From Janthinobacterium saanense (GTDB taxonomy: Bacteria > Pseudomonadota > Gammaproteobacteria > Burkholderiales > Burkholderiaceae_D), in the NCBI RefSeq assembly GCF_014200675.1, contig NZ_JACHCI010000001.1, positions 529,861 through 593,860 of the forward strand: a DNA stretch of 64,000 bases, in the 5' to 3' direction. Positions within the stretch are counted from its first letter, which is position 1. The number at the start of each line of letters is the position of its first letter. The position numbers and the translations under genes are program-made. The notes under the pieces were generated by a model. The model was not told the DNA's origin. It was given only the letters and a program-made list of their open reading frames with translations, and did no database searches. This document shows, piece by piece, positions 54,406-63,988 of this stretch.

Positions 54406-55449
54406 TTACGCTTGCGCCGGGCGGCCCAGCTGCTGCGTCACCTGCACGAATTGATCGAGCTTGGCCAGCGCGGCGCCCGAGCTGACGGCCAGGCGCGCAC
54501 GGGCCAGGCCATCTTCGATCGAGCTGGCCACGCCAGCGGCATACAGCGCCGTGCCCGCGTTCAAGGCCACGATGTCGGCGGCCGCGCCTGGCTCGCCGCG
54601 CAGCGCTTCGAGCATTTTCGCCTTTGATTCGGCGGCGTCGGCCACCTTCAGGTTGCGGCTGGCGATCATCGACAGGCCGAAGTCTTCCGGATGTATCTCA
54701 TATTCGCGGATTTCACCATTGATCAATTCACCGACCATGGTCCCGGCGCCCAGCGAGACTTCGTCCATATTGTCGCGGCCATACACCACGATGGCGTGTT
54801 GTGCGCCCAGGCGCTGCAGCACGCGCACCTGGATACCGACCAGGTCGGCGTGGAATACGCCCATCAAAATGTTTGGCGCACCGGCCGGATTGGTCAGCGG
54901 CCCCAGAATGTTAAAGATGGTGCGCACGCCCAGCTCCTTGCGCACGGGCGCCGCATGCTTCATGGCCGCGTGGTGGTTCGGTGCATACATGAAGCCGATG
55001 CCGGTTTGCGCGATCGACTGGGCGATCTGCTCGGGCTGCAAATTGATGTTGACGCCCAGCGAGTCGAGCACGTCGGCGCTGCCGGACGAGGACGACACGC
55101 TGCGCCCGCCATGCTTGGCCACCCGCGCACCGGCGGCGGCAGCGACAAACATCGAGGCGGTGGAGATATTGAAAGTGTGGGCACCATCGCCACCCGTGCC
55201 GACGATGTCGAGCAAGCGGGTCGTGTCGGCCATCGGCACCTTGGTGGAAAACTCGCGCATCACTTGCGCGGCGGCGGCGATTTCACCGATGGTTTCCTTT
55301 TTCACGCGCAAGCCCATGGTCAGGGCGGCGATCATGGTGGGCGACATTTCGCCGGACATGATCTGGCGGAACAGGTACAGCATTTCGTCGTGAAAGATTT
55401 CACGGTGTTCGATACAGCGCAGCAGGGCTTCTTGTGGGGTGATCGGCAT
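54406..55449 (-). CDS. trpD: Anthranilate phosphoribosyltransferase
   Basis: The 347-residue product transfers phosphoribosyl from PRPP to anthranilate. [15 protein letters not shown] is the PRPP-binding loop, [17 protein letters not shown] follows, and [20 protein letters not shown] is the anthranilate-site region. GAAGGAAG precedes the ATG at 55449; the frame extends further upstream without a better start. It is 68 bases after trpG. Confidence 0.96.
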   Translation of the reverse strand: MPITPQEALLRCIEHREIFHDEMLYLFRQIMSGEMSPTMIAALTMGLRVKKETIGEIAAAAQVMREFSTKVPMADTTRLLDIVGTGGDGAHTFNISTASMFVAAAAGARVAKHGGRSVSSSSGSADVLDSLGVNINLQPEQIAQSIAQTGIGFMYAPNHHAAMKHAAPVRKELGVRTIFNILGPLTNPAGAPNILMGVFHADLVGIQVRVLQRLGAQHAIVVYGRDNMDEVSLGAGTMVGELINGEIREYEIHPEDFGLSMIASRNLKVADAAESKAKMLEALRGEPGAAADIVALNAGTALYAAGVASSIEDGLARARLAVSSGAALAKLDQFVQVTQQLGRPAQA

Positions 55450-55517
55450 GATGCTTCCTTCTTCAATGATGGCGCAGGAGGACACTGATGGCGCGCACTC
55501 AGGTGCGCACTCAGGAA

Positions 55518-56081
55518 TCAGCGCTCGAGAAAATTCTTCAGCAGGGCGTGGCCGTGCTCCGACAGGATCGATTCAGGGTGAAACTGCACACCCTCGATAT
55601 CGTATTCCCGGTGGCGCACGCCCATGATTTCGCCGTCGTCCGTCCAGGCTGTCACTTCCAGGCAGGAAGGCAGCGAGGCGCGTTCGATCGCCAAAGAGTG
55701 GTAGCGGATCACTGTAAAGGGGCTGGGCAGGTTCTTGAATACGCCCACGCCGGTATGCGCGATGACTGAAGTTTTGCCATGCATGACTTGCTTAGCGCGG
55801 ATCACCTTGCCGCCAAACGCTTCGCCTATGGCCTGGTGGCCCAGGCAGACGCCCAGTATGGGCTTTTTGCCGGCGAAGTGCTTGAGCACTTCCACCGAAA
55901 TGCCTGCCTGTGCCGGCGCTTTCGGGCCGGGCGAGATGCAGATGCGGTCAGGGTTCAGCGCTTCGATGTCAGCGATGCTGATTTCATCGTTGCGGTAGAC
56001 CCGCACGTCTTCGCCCAACTCGCCGAAATACTGCACGATGTTGTAGGTGAAGGAGTCATAGTTGTCGATCATTAGCAGCAT
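55518..56081 (-). CDS. trpG: Anthranilate synthase component II (glutamine amidotransferase)
   Basis: The 187-residue product supplies ammonia to TrpE and may also serve PabB, as single TrpG/PabA proteins often do. [20 protein letters not shown] starts it, [18 protein letters not shown] holds the nucleophile Cys, and [14 protein letters not shown] the His-Glu pair. The ATG at 56079-56081 is one base after the trpE stop and has GGAG upstream; the frame is open far into trpE, but those residues are not TrpG-like. Confidence 0.96.
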   Translation of the reverse strand: MLLMIDNYDSFTYNIVQYFGELGEDVRVYRNDEISIADIEALNPDRICISPGPKAPAQAGISVEVLKHFAGKKPILGVCLGHQAIGEAFGGKVIRAKQVMHGKTSVIAHTGVGVFKNLPSPFTVIRYHSLAIERASLPSCLEVTAWTDDGEIMGVRHREYDIEGVQFHPESILSEHGHALLKNFLER

Positions 56082-56082
56082 C

Positions 56083-57591
56083 TCAGAGCTCCCCATCCAG
56101 TCCATCTTGCACTTGTTCGGCGGCGCGCAGTACGGCACGCGCCTTGTTTTCGGTTTCCTGCCATTCCATTTCGGCAATCGAGTCGGCCACGATGCCGGCC
56201 GCAGCCTGCACATACAGCATGCCGTCCTTGACGACGCCCGTGCGGATGGCAATCGCCACATCCATTTCGCCGCCAAACGACAGGTAGCCGCAGGCGCCGC
56301 CATAGATGCCGCGCTTGGAAATTTCCAGCTCGTCGATCACTTCCATGGCGCGCACTTTCGGCGCGCCCGTCAGGGTGCCGGCGGGGAAGGTGGCGCGCAG
56401 CACGTCCAGGTTCGACAGGCCGGCTTTCAGCGTGCCTTCCACGTTCGAGACGATGTGCTGCACATGCGAGTATTTTTCGATGACCATGCGGTCGGTGACT
56501 TGCACGCTGCCGGTTTCGGCAATGCGGCCGATGTCGTTGCGCGCCAGGTCGATCAGCATCACGTGTTCGGCGATCTCTTTTGGATCGGCCAGCAGTTCGG
56601 CGGACAATTCGGCGTCGCGCTCGGGCGTGGCGCCGCGTGGACGCGTGCCGGCGATGGGGCGCAGGGTGACTTTTTTGCTGGTCTCGCCATCGGCCGTCTT
56701 GATGTTCTCGTTGCGCACCAGAATTTCGGGCGAGGCGCCGATGATCTGCATGTCGCCGAAATTATAGAAATACATATACGGCGACGGGTTCAGCGAACGC
56801 AGGGCGCGGTACAGGCTCAAGGGCGAATCGACATAGGGCTTGCGGATGCGCTGGCCGATCTGCACCTGCATCAAATCGCCGGCCATTACGTATTCGTGGG
56901 CGCGGGCGACAGCCTTCAGATACTCTTCTTTTGGAAAATCGCGGATGGTTTCCGTGCGCACCGAGGCGCTGGTCACGGGGGCGTCGAGGCCACGGCGCAG
57001 CATCATGCGCAAGTCTTTCAAACGCTGCCGCGCTTTCGAAAACGACTCGGGCTGGGTGGTGTCGGCGTAGACGATCAGATACAGTTTGCCGGACAGATTG
57101 TCGATCACGGCCAGTTCTTCCGTCACCATCAGCTGGATGTCGGGCAGGTTCAAATCATCTTTCGGCGCGCCACCGGCCAGTTTTTTCTCGATATGGCGCA
57201 CCGTGTCGTAGCCGAAGTAGCCGGCCAGGCCGCCGCAGAAGCGCGGCATGCCGGGGCGCAGGGCCACCTTGAAGCGCGACTGGTACTGTTCGATGAAATC
57301 GAGCGGATTGCCTTCGTGCTCTTCGATCACCTCGCCATTCTTGACGATCTCGGTGCGGCTGCCATGGCTGCGCAACACGGTGTTGGCGGGCAAACCGATG
57401 AAGGAATAACGGCCGAAGCGTTCGCCGCCGACCACCGATTCCAGCAAAAAGGTATTTTTGCCGCCCTGCTGGGTTTGCGCCAGTTTCAGGTACAGCGTGA
57501 GCGGGGTTTCCAGGTCGGCGAAGGCTTCCGAAACCAGCGGGATACGGTTATAGCCTTGCTGGGCCAGCGATTTGAATTCGAGTTCGGTCAT
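56083..57591 (-). CDS. trpE: Anthranilate synthase component I
   Basis: The 502-residue product makes anthranilate from chorismate and ammonia. An N-terminal domain has [18 protein letters not shown], part of the Trp feedback site (LLES), and the C-terminal chorismate-binding domain carries [29 protein letters not shown] and [24 protein letters not shown] is upstream of the ATG at 57591. The 267 bases up to gph hold no recognisable leader peptide with Trp codons or attenuator. Confidence 0.96.
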   Translation of the reverse strand: MTELEFKSLAQQGYNRIPLVSEAFADLETPLTLYLKLAQTQQGGKNTFLLESVVGGERFGRYSFIGLPANTVLRSHGSRTEIVKNGEVIEEHEGNPLDFIEQYQSRFKVALRPGMPRFCGGLAGYFGYDTVRHIEKKLAGGAPKDDLNLPDIQLMVTEELAVIDNLSGKLYLIVYADTTQPESFSKARQRLKDLRMMLRRGLDAPVTSASVRTETIRDFPKEEYLKAVARAHEYVMAGDLMQVQIGQRIRKPYVDSPLSLYRALRSLNPSPYMYFYNFGDMQIIGASPEILVRNENIKTADGETSKKVTLRPIAGTRPRGATPERDAELSAELLADPKEIAEHVMLIDLARNDIGRIAETGSVQVTDRMVIEKYSHVQHIVSNVEGTLKAGLSNLDVLRATFPAGTLTGAPKVRAMEVIDELEISKRGIYGGACGYLSFGGEMDVAIAIRTGVVKDGMLYVQAAAGIVADSIAEMEWQETENKARAVLRAAEQVQDGLDGEL

Positions 57592-57858
57592 GTTTCTCTC
57601 CATGCCGCCAGGGGCTACAGGCATGCAATTACGCAATGCGCCAATCTGGCGGAGGTTGATCAAAAAACCTGCCGGATGCGCACGGGCAGCCGACAGCAAT
57701 CGTTACACGGCTCGGCCTTAAGCCTGCCAGGATTGCCAGCGTCGCCAAAGCCAGGCCTCAATCGAGCCGGTTTGGGTGACATTGTATTTTTTGATGAGAA
57801 ACGGGTACACGATGGTATAGGGTCAGTCAGTATGCGTTAGTGTTGAGTCAAACTTGAG

Positions 57859-58563
57859 TCAGTTTTGCATGCGAATGAAATGGGCTGCTTCGAGCAGCGT
57901 ATTTACTATACCATCGGAATCGGTATCGTGTATAGAGTGTCCGTGATTGTATCCGTACGGCACTGTCAACACGGGGCAGCCCGCAGCCCGGGCCGCTTGC
58001 GCGTCATTCGAGGAGTCGCCGATGGCTACCACTTTGGCGGGCGCCAGGTCGAAATCCGCGCACACTTGCAACAGCGGCATGGGGTCCGGTTTCTTCTTCG
58101 GCAGCGAATCGCCACCATAGACGATATCGAAATAACCATCAAGTTTGTTCTGTTTCAGCAGGGGCAGGGCGAAGGCGATCGGTTTGTTGGTCACGCAGGC
58201 CAGGCGCAGGCCGGCCGCCGTCATCGCTTCCAGTCCGGCGACGACATCCGGGTACAAGGTGCTGAAGTCGCCGTTGATGGCCAGGTAATGGCGCTGATAG
58301 GCATCCATCGCCTGTTCGAAGCGCTGTTCCACGCCGTGGGCATCGAAATCGAGGGCCAGCACGCTGCGGATCAGGTTTTCCGAGCCTTTGCCCACCATGT
58401 TCTTGATGGTGGCTTCGCTGATGGGCGCGAGGTCAAATTCGCTGCGCATGCCGTTGATGGCGACATGGAAATCGGGCACGGTGTCGAGCATCGTGCCATC
58501 GAGGTCGATGATGGCGGCGCGCACGCCGGCCAGGACGCCGCTCTTCACTGTGCCCGAGCTCAT
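57859..58563 (-). CDS. gph: Phosphoglycolate phosphatase
   Basis: The 234-residue product is a HAD phosphatase. DLDGTMLDT has the nucleophile Asp and acid Asp, VTNKP is motif II, the Lys in KKKPDPMPLL motif III, and VAIGDSSNDAQAARAAGCPV motif IV. Gph removes phosphate from 2-phosphoglycolate, a product of DNA repair and oxygenase side reactions. Its ATG overlaps the rpe stop by one base (TGATG). The rpe-gph-trp arrangement is common in Burkholderiales and gammaproteobacteria. Confidence 0.94.
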   Translation of the reverse strand: MSSGTVKSGVLAGVRAAIIDLDGTMLDTVPDFHVAINGMRSEFDLAPISEATIKNMVGKGSENLIRSVLALDFDAHGVEQRFEQAMDAYQRHYLAINGDFSTLYPDVVAGLEAMTAAGLRLACVTNKPIAFALPLLKQNKLDGYFDIVYGGDSLPKKKPDPMPLLQVCADFDLAPAKVVAIGDSSNDAQAARAAGCPVLTVPYGYNHGHSIHDTDSDGIVNTLLEAAHFIRMQN

Positions 58564-59234
58564 CAGGCGCCCACTTTGGCAAGTTCGGCGCGCATGGCGT
58601 CGATCACGGCCTTGTAGTCAGGTTTGCCGAAGATGGCCGAGCCGGCAACAAAGGTGTCGGCGCCGGCAGCGGCGGCAGCGGCGATATTGTCGATCTTGAT
58701 GCCGCCGTCCACTTCCAGCATGATGTCACGGCCCGATTCATCGATCATGCGGCGCGCTTCGGCGATTTTTTTCAGCGTATGCGGGATGAAGGACTGGCCA
58801 CCGAAGCCTGGATTGACGGACATGATCAAAATCATGTCGATCTTGTCCATCACGTGTTCCAGGTAGTGCAGTGGTGTGCCGGGATTGAAGACCAGGCCGG
58901 ATTTGCAGCCATTGTCGCGTATCAGTTGCAGCGAGCGGTCCAGGTGTTCCGACGCTTCGGGGTGAAAGGTGATGATGTTTGCGCCGGCCTTGGCGAAATC
59001 CGGGATAATGCGATCGACCGGCTTGACCATCAGATGCACGTCGATGGGCACTTGTACATGCGGGCGTATCGCTTCGCAGACCAGCGGGCCGATGGTCAGG
59101 TTGGGCACGTAGTGATTATCCATCACGTCGAAGTGGATGATGTCGGCGCCGGCAGTGACGACGTTGCGCACTTCTTCGCCCAAACGGGCAAAGTCGGCGG
59201 ACAGGATGCTGGGAGCGATACGGAATGGTGTCAT
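58563..59234 (-). CDS. rpe: Ribulose-phosphate 3-epimerase
   Basis: The 223-residue product interconverts ribulose 5-phosphate and xylulose 5-phosphate in the pentose phosphate pathway. [16 protein letters not shown] has the first motif, [19 protein letters not shown] the metal ligands and catalytic Asp, HLMV the His, [20 protein letters not shown] the phosphate loop, and [11 protein letters not shown] the second Asp. It starts the rpe-gph unit and is divergent from apaG. Confidence 0.96.
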   Translation of the reverse strand: MTPFRIAPSILSADFARLGEEVRNVVTAGADIIHFDVMDNHYVPNLTIGPLVCEAIRPHVQVPIDVHLMVKPVDRIIPDFAKAGANIITFHPEASEHLDRSLQLIRDNGCKSGLVFNPGTPLHYLEHVMDKIDMILIMSVNPGFGGQSFIPHTLKKIAEARRMIDESGRDIMLEVDGGIKIDNIAAAAAAGADTFVAGSAIFGKPDYKAVIDAMRAELAKVGA

Positions 59235-59341
59235 GGCGAGTGGGCTGGAGTGTGGAAAATGCGATTGCCGCTATTTTACGCTTGCTGCCGTCACCATGCC
59301 CTTTTGAAATACAGAACAATCACGAACAGATAAGGATGATG

Positions 59342-59716
59342 ATGGCGACTTATGAATTTACGGTAACGGTCAAGACGCAGTTTTTGCCCGAACAGTCGGC
59401 GCCGGAGCAGGGCCGCCATGTGTTCAGCTACACCATCAATGTGAAGAATACGGGCAGCGTTGGCGCGCAGCTGATCTCGCGCCACTGGGTCATCACGGAC
59501 GCCAATAACAAGGTGGAAGAAGTGCGCGGACTGGGCGCCGTCGGCCATCAGCCGCTGCTGCAGCCGGGCGAACAATTCGAATATACGAGCGGCACCGTGC
59601 TGGCCACGCCGCAAGGTTCCATGCGCGGCGAATATTTCTGCGTGGCCGAAGACGGCCACCAGTTCGAAGCGGCTATCCCCGAGTTCGTGTTGTCGCTGCC
59701 GCGTACCCTGCACTAA
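59342..59716 (+). CDS. apaG: ApaG (DUF525) protein
   Basis: The 124-residue product is the ApaG immunoglobulin-like fold: VKTQFLPEQSAPEQGRHVFS, YTINVKNTG, LISRHWVITDANNKVEEVRG and PGEQFEYTSGTVLATPQGSM are the standard blocks. Mutants in ApaG genes affect Co2+ resistance and Mg2+ efflux; its biochemical role is unclear. Three ATG codons (59336, 59339, 59342) overlap the ribosome site AAGGA. The third gives the usual length and spacing. Confidence 0.94.
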   Translation: MATYEFTVTVKTQFLPEQSAPEQGRHVFSYTINVKNTGSVGAQLISRHWVITDANNKVEEVRGLGAVGHQPLLQPGEQFEYTSGTVLATPQGSMRGEYFCVAEDGHQFEAAIPEFVLSLPRTLH

Positions 59717-59726
59717 ACTACGGGCG

Positions 59727-59891
59727 CTACTTCAGCTTTTCGGTCTGTTCTTCTTCCGTGCCGACCTGTTTCTGTGCTGGCGGCGCGGGTTTTGTGCCTG
59801 CGCTCTTGCCCTTGCCCTGATACATGGTCCACCAGACTATAAATACCAGCAAGAAAAACGCCACCAGCGCCTCTATCATCAAGACCCACAT
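59727..59891 (-). CDS. Small single-span membrane protein
   Basis: The 54-residue product reads MWVLMIEALVAFFLLVFIVW at the N-terminus, a single membrane helix, then a polar Lys/Gly/Pro/Gln-rich cytoplasmic or periplasmic tail ending in a Glu-rich segment (TEEEQTEKLK). An AGGAG at optimal distance from the ATG supports it as a real gene. It ends 11 bases after apaG on the opposite strand, and its start is 10 bases from the mltA start. The function is unknown. Confidence 0.62.
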   Translation of the reverse strand: MWVLMIEALVAFFLLVFIVWWTMYQGKGKSAGTKPAPPAQKQVGTEEEQTEKLK

Positions 59892-59901
59892 ACGCACTCC
59901 T

Positions 59902-61161
59902 ATGTTATTGACACGCAGCTTATTTAAACGTAACTTATTTGCACGTTCCAGTCTACTCGCTCCCATCGGCGCCGTCGCGTTCATCTTGTCAGCCTGTACC
60001 ACACCGCCCGGCCCGGCCAACGTTGCCACCGGCCAGACACCCCCGGCGAGCAAGCCCGTGCCGGCCAAGCCGGCCACACCCGACACCAAGGATGGCAAGG
60101 ATGCGCAGGCGCCCACTTTGACGCCGGTGATTTTTTCCGCCTTGCCAGGCTGGGGCCGCGACGATATGCGCGCCGCCTGGCCAGCCTTCATGGCCTCGTG
60201 CAATGTGCTGGCCAAACGGCCGGACTGGAAAGAGTCGTGCACGATTGCCCGCCAGGTCAATGCCGATAGCGACAAGGCGATCCGCCAGTTCTTCGAAGCT
60301 TTCTTTGTGCCGAACCAGGTCGTGGCGCCCGATGGAGCCACTTCCGGCCTGGTCACCGGTTATTACGAACCCTTGCTGCATGGCGCGCGCAAGCGTGGCG
60401 GTCCTTACCAGACGCCGCTGTATAAAGTGCCCGATGACCTGGTGACGGTGGATTTGTCCAGCGTGTATCCGGAATTGAAAAACATGCGCTTGCGGGGCAA
60501 GCTGGTGGGCAAGAAAGTCGTGCCCTATGCCACCCGCGCCGACATCGAGCGCGCCACTTCCGTGGTGGGCAAGGAACTGATGTGGGTCGATGACGAAGTC
60601 GAAGCGTTTTTCCTGCAAGTGCAGGGCAGCGGCCGCGTGCAACTGACCGATACCCAGGAAACCGTGCGCGTGGCGTATGCGGACCAGAATGGCTATCCCT
60701 ACAAATCGATAGGCCGCTACCTGGTCGACAAGGGTGAGCTGACCATGAGCCAGGCGTCTGCGCAGGGTATCAAGGCGTGGATCGCCGGCCATCCTACACG
60801 CAAGGACGAGTTGTTCAACGCCAACCCCAGCTATGTGTTCTTCAAGGAAGAGCGCTTGCCCGACCCGAAAGTGGGACCGAAAGGTGCACTGGGCGTGCCT
60901 TTGACACCGCAGCGCTCGGTGGCCATCGATTCCCGTTTCGTGCCGCTGGGCGCGCCGCTGTTTTTGGCGACCACGCAAGCCAATAGCGACATCCCCATGC
61001 AGCGCCTGGTGATGGCGCAAGATACGGGCGGCGCCATCCGTGGCCCCATCCGTGTCGATTATTTCTTTGGTTTTGGCGCCGAAGCGGCAGAAAACGCTGG
61101 CCGCATGAAGCAAAGCGGCCAGGTGTGGGTGTTATTGCCGAAGCAAGCGCCGACGCGCTAA
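59902..61161 (+). CDS. mltA: Membrane-bound lytic murein transglycosylase A
   Basis: The 419-residue product is an outer-membrane lipoprotein (lipobox LSAC, Cys32) that cleaves peptidoglycan, forming 1,6-anhydro-MurNAc. TGYYEPLL (substrate groove), FFLQVQGSGRVQL and VMAQDTGGAIRGPIRVDYFF are MltA blocks; Asp386 (RVDYF) aligns with the catalytic Asp308 of E. coli MltA and lies in the 3D domain. The ATG at 59902 yields a proper lipoprotein signal; the frame extends further upstream through the small opposite-strand gene. No clear Shine-Dalgarno is present because that region doubles as the ribosome site of the other gene. Confidence 0.92.
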   Translation: MLLTRSLFKRNLFARSSLLAPIGAVAFILSACTTPPGPANVATGQTPPASKPVPAKPATPDTKDGKDAQAPTLTPVIFSALPGWGRDDMRAAWPAFMASCNVLAKRPDWKESCTIARQVNADSDKAIRQFFEAFFVPNQVVAPDGATSGLVTGYYEPLLHGARKRGGPYQTPLYKVPDDLVTVDLSSVYPELKNMRLRGKLVGKKVVPYATRADIERATSVVGKELMWVDDEVEAFFLQVQGSGRVQLTDTQETVRVAYADQNGYPYKSIGRYLVDKGELTMSQASAQGIKAWIAGHPTRKDELFNANPSYVFFKEERLPDPKVGPKGALGVPLTPQRSVAIDSRFVPLGAPLFLATTQANSDIPMQRLVMAQDTGGAIRGPIRVDYFFGFGAEAAENAGRMKQSGQVWVLLPKQAPTR

Positions 61162-61185
61162 CAGCACCTGTCGCAGCTGGTCCTG

Positions 61186-61623
61186 TCAGCGCAGGACCAG
61201 TACCGGCACCTGGGTATGGCCCAGCACCTTTTGTGTTTCACTGCCCACGAATAGCTTGTTCAAGCCCTTGCGGCCATGCGAAGCCATCAGGATGATGTCG
61301 CAATGGTAGTTTGCTGCCGCATTGACGATTTCTTCGTACGGGCTGGGCGAGATGGCGACCAGGCCTTCAAACGCGAGGCCGGCCGCCTGCGCCGCCTGGC
61401 CCAGCTTGTCGACGGCGTGTTGCGCCGCTTCACGCATCTGCTCTTCATACAAACCTGCATCGAGCACCACGCCACCGTCCGCCATCGGCGAAAACGGGAA
61501 GGGCTGGACTACGCTGATGGCGACCAGCTTGGCCTTGTTCAGTTGCGCGAAGGCTAGCGCCGTTGCGGCGGCCTTGTCGGACAGCGGCGAGCCGTCGGTA
61601 GGAAATAAGATGGTATTAAACAT
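61186..61623 (-). CDS. Universal stress protein, UspA family
   Basis: The 145-residue product is a single-domain Usp: MFNTILFPTDGSPLSDKAAA at the start, and the ATP-binding G-x2-G-x9-G(S/T)-like segment SHGRKGLNKLFVGSETQKVL near the end. ATP-binding Usp proteins help survival under energy limitation or low oxygen. GAGGAGCATGCC precedes the ATG at 61623. A perfect FNR/ANR-type box lies 53 bases upstream of the start codon, which suggests induction when oxygen is low. Confidence 0.9.
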   Translation of the reverse strand: MFNTILFPTDGSPLSDKAAATALAFAQLNKAKLVAISVVQPFPFSPMADGGVVLDAGLYEEQMREAAQHAVDKLGQAAQAAGLAFEGLVAISPSPYEEIVNAAANYHCDIILMASHGRKGLNKLFVGSETQKVLGHTQVPVLVLR

Positions 61624-61676
61624 GGCATGCTCCTCAAGTGATGACGCTAGCTTATGGATTTCCCCCAAGCAAAACA

Positions 61677-61690
61677 TTGATGTACATCAA
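61677..61690. promoter_or_regulatory. FNR/ANR/Dnr-type box upstream of the usp gene
   Basis: TTGATGTACATCAA is an exact match to TTGAT-N4-ATCAA and palindromic throughout. It lies 53 bases before the usp start codon, a plausible -41.5-type activator position. Confidence 0.8.
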
Positions 61691-61738
61691 ATCTGTCAGG
61701 CTTTGATGTAAGTACTCAATAGTATGTCCTTCTGCCGA

Positions 61739-62932
61739 TCAGGTGCGTACGCCACGCAGCGGCGTGCCCCAGGTCATGGCGATCGTTAGCGCGACACTGC
61801 CTGCGGCGATACAAGCCATGCCATTGCGCACGCCGAAGTGTTCGGCGATCCAGCCGGCGGCCAGCGCACCGAGCGGCGCCGTGGCCACCGTCAGGAAGCG
61901 CATGGTCGACGTCATCCGGCCCAGCATGGGGTCGGGCGTGACTTTTTGCCGCAAGCCCATATAAGGAATGAAGAACAGCATTACGCCGCAATCGAAGAAG
62001 AACATCAGCACGGCATACGCGGCCGCGCTGGCATGCGCGCTGCCGAACAGGGCGGCGGGGATGGCGGGCGTCAGGGCAAAACACAGCGAAGTCGAGGCCA
62101 GGCCGATCAGGATGGTCGGGCCGGTGCCGTAGCGGCGCGTTAGCGGCTTGACGATGATGGCGCTCAACAACATGCCGGCGCCGCCCAGCATCTGCGCCAA
62201 ACCCAGCACGCCAGGGCTCATGCCCAGGTTATGGGTGGCAAACAGGATGGTCAGCGCCATGCTGGCGTAAAACAAGAAATGCCAGATGCCGGCGCCCCAG
62301 GCCAGCGTGCGCAGCAGCGGCTGGCGCCAGACAAACACCAGGCCGTCGGCGATATCGCGCAGCGCATGCTTGTTCGATGGAGCAGGGCGCGGATCGCGTA
62401 CGCTCATGGCGCGCAAATTGGATACTGAAATAAGGTAGCCGCAAGCCGTGCACAAAATGGCGGCTGGGGCCGACAACACTTGCACCAGCACGCCAGCCAG
62501 GCCGGGGCCGATCAGGCGCGAGGCCGATTCGGTGGCGGCAAATTTCGACTGGGCATCGATCAAGCCATCCCGGCCGACCAGGAATGTCAGGAAGACCTGT
62601 TCGGCGCCGCCGCCCACTACAAAGCCGGTGCCGATAATAAAGCCCACTATATACAGCCAGGGCATCGATAGCACGCCGCACCAATAGGCAATCGCCACGC
62701 TGGCCAGCGCCAGGCCCGACATGCTTTCACTGAATAGCATGATCGGGTGCTTGCTGCGCCGGTCCAGCAGCACACCTACCGGCAGGCCGAACAGGGCAAA
62801 CGGCACGGCTTGCAGCGCGACCAGCAGACCCATCTGCTCTGGCGTCGCATGCAAGAGCAGCACCGCGCACAGGGGCAGGGCCAGTGAGGTGATCTGGGCG
62901 CCGAAGCAATTGAGGCCATTGCTGAACCACAA
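61739..62932 (-). CDS. MFS transporter (enterobactin exporter EntS/MFS_3 type)
   Basis: The product is at least 397 residues with about twelve membrane helices. The loop GLPVGVLLDRRSKHPIMLFS matches the MFS signature between helices 2 and 3, and the overall pattern resembles the EntS/MFS_3 group of drug or siderophore exporters. The substrate is unknown. The start is unclear. TTG at 62932 is the only conventional codon in frame, but family-like sequence ([16 protein letters not shown]) continues upstream to about 63000 with no ATG or GTG before a TGA. It is divergent from the enoyl-CoA hydratase gene. Confidence 0.82.
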   Translation of the reverse strand: MWFSNGLNCFGAQITSLALPLCAVLLLHATPEQMGLLVALQAVPFALFGLPVGVLLDRRSKHPIMLFSESMSGLALASVAIAYWCGVLSMPWLYIVGFIIGTGFVVGGGAEQVFLTFLVGRDGLIDAQSKFAATESASRLIGPGLAGVLVQVLSAPAAILCTACGYLISVSNLRAMSVRDPRPAPSNKHALRDIADGLVFVWRQPLLRTLAWGAGIWHFLFYASMALTILFATHNLGMSPGVLGLAQMLGGAGMLLSAIIVKPLTRRYGTGPTILIGLASTSLCFALTPAIPAALFGSAHASAAAYAVLMFFFDCGVMLFFIPYMGLRQKVTPDPMLGRMTSTMRFLTVATAPLGALAAGWIAEHFGVRNGMACIAAGSVALTIAMTWGTPLRGVRT

Positions 62933-63123
62933 ACGGCGAAAGTTGATGGTGGCGGGGCTGCCGTCACCGCGCAGGCGGCGGGCGCAAGACTGGAGCAGGG
63001 AAGAGTAAATACGGCACGCTATATAAGATGGGGGGAGTAGACAATAATATCAGTGTGCCGCAAGCAGTGCAGCCGCTACAATCGTCATCACCGCTTAGTT
63101 GCCACTTATCGAGAGGAGACACC

Positions 63124-63900
63124 ATGCAATATGAAGACCTGATCATCGACATCCAGGACCGCGTCGCCGTCATTCGCCTGAACCGTCCCAAGGCGCTCAA
63201 TGCGCTGAACGAGAACATGATGAATGAGCTGGGCGATGCTTTACTTAAATTCGACGCCGACGAGAAGATTGGCTGCATCGTGCTGACCGGCAGCGAAAAA
63301 GCCTTTGCCGCCGGCGCAGATATCGCTGCCATGGCCGATTACACCTATCCCGATACTTTTACCAGTGGCTATATCAGCCGCAATTGGGAACATATTTTGC
63401 GCGTGCGCAAACCCGTGGTCGGTGCGGTAGCCGGTTATGCGTTGGGTGGCGGCTGCGAACTGGCCATGATGTGCGATTTCCTGATCGCCGCCGATAGCGC
63501 CAAATTCGGCCAGCCTGAAATCAAGGTCGGCGTTACGCCAGGCGCGGGCGGCACGCAGCGTTTGCCACGCGCCATTGGCAAAGCCAAGGCCATGGACTTG
63601 TTGCTGACGGCGCGCACCATCGATGCGGCAGAAGCCGAGCGCATCGGCCTGGTGTCGCGCGTGGTGCCTGCCGATAAGTTGCTGGAAGAAACCTTGGCGG
63701 CCGCCAGGACCATCGCCGCGATGCCGGTCTCGGTGGCGATGATGATCAAGGATTGTGTCAACCGCGCCTTCGAGACGACATTGACCGATGGCGTCGCCTA
63801 CGAGCGCCGTTTGTTCCAGGCTGCCTTCGGTACGCCAGCCCAGAAAGAAGGCATGCACGCGTTCCTGGAAAAGCGCTTGCCAAACTTCGATGGTCTTTGA
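63124..63900 (+). CDS. Enoyl-CoA hydratase (beta-oxidation type)
   Basis: The 258-residue product is a fully competent crotonase: Glu112 ([12 protein letters not shown]) and Glu132 ([20 protein letters not shown]) are both present, as is the oxyanion-hole AAGADIAAM. It hydrates trans-2-enoyl-CoA to L-3-hydroxyacyl-CoA in fatty-acid or phenylacetate degradation. GAGAGGAGACACC precedes the ATG at 63124; an upstream GTG at 63028 is in frame but not family-like. It stands alone here, so its pathway partners are elsewhere. Confidence 0.94.
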   Translation: MQYEDLIIDIQDRVAVIRLNRPKALNALNENMMNELGDALLKFDADEKIGCIVLTGSEKAFAAGADIAAMADYTYPDTFTSGYISRNWEHILRVRKPVVGAVAGYALGGGCELAMMCDFLIAADSAKFGQPEIKVGVTPGAGGTQRLPRAIGKAKAMDLLLTARTIDAAEAERIGLVSRVVPADKLLEETLAAARTIAAMPVSVAMMIKDCVNRAFETTLTDGVAYERRLFQAAFGTPAQKEGMHAFLEKRLPNFDGL

Positions 63901-63982
63901 TATGATTCGCCTCCCCAATGAGACGCACTAGTTTGCGGCACTAAAGGGATCACCGGAAACGGCGATGCAGTAAAAAAGAAGG

Positions 63983-63988
63983 TTGACG
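63983..63988 (+). promoter_or_regulatory. Possible -35 box at the right edge
   Basis: TTGACG follows an A-rich tract (63972-63979). The matching -10 would fall beyond the window, so this is only a suggestion of a promoter reading to the right, as seen before stable-RNA genes. Confidence 0.35.

Noticed and set aside
56062..57840. A 592-codon open frame antisense to trpE
   Set aside because: Histidine- and glutamine-rich nonsense composition; trpE on the other strand is certain.
57592..57858. trp attenuator upstream of trpE
   Set aside because: No short frame with clustered Trp codons and no terminator/antiterminator pair could be found on the minus strand.
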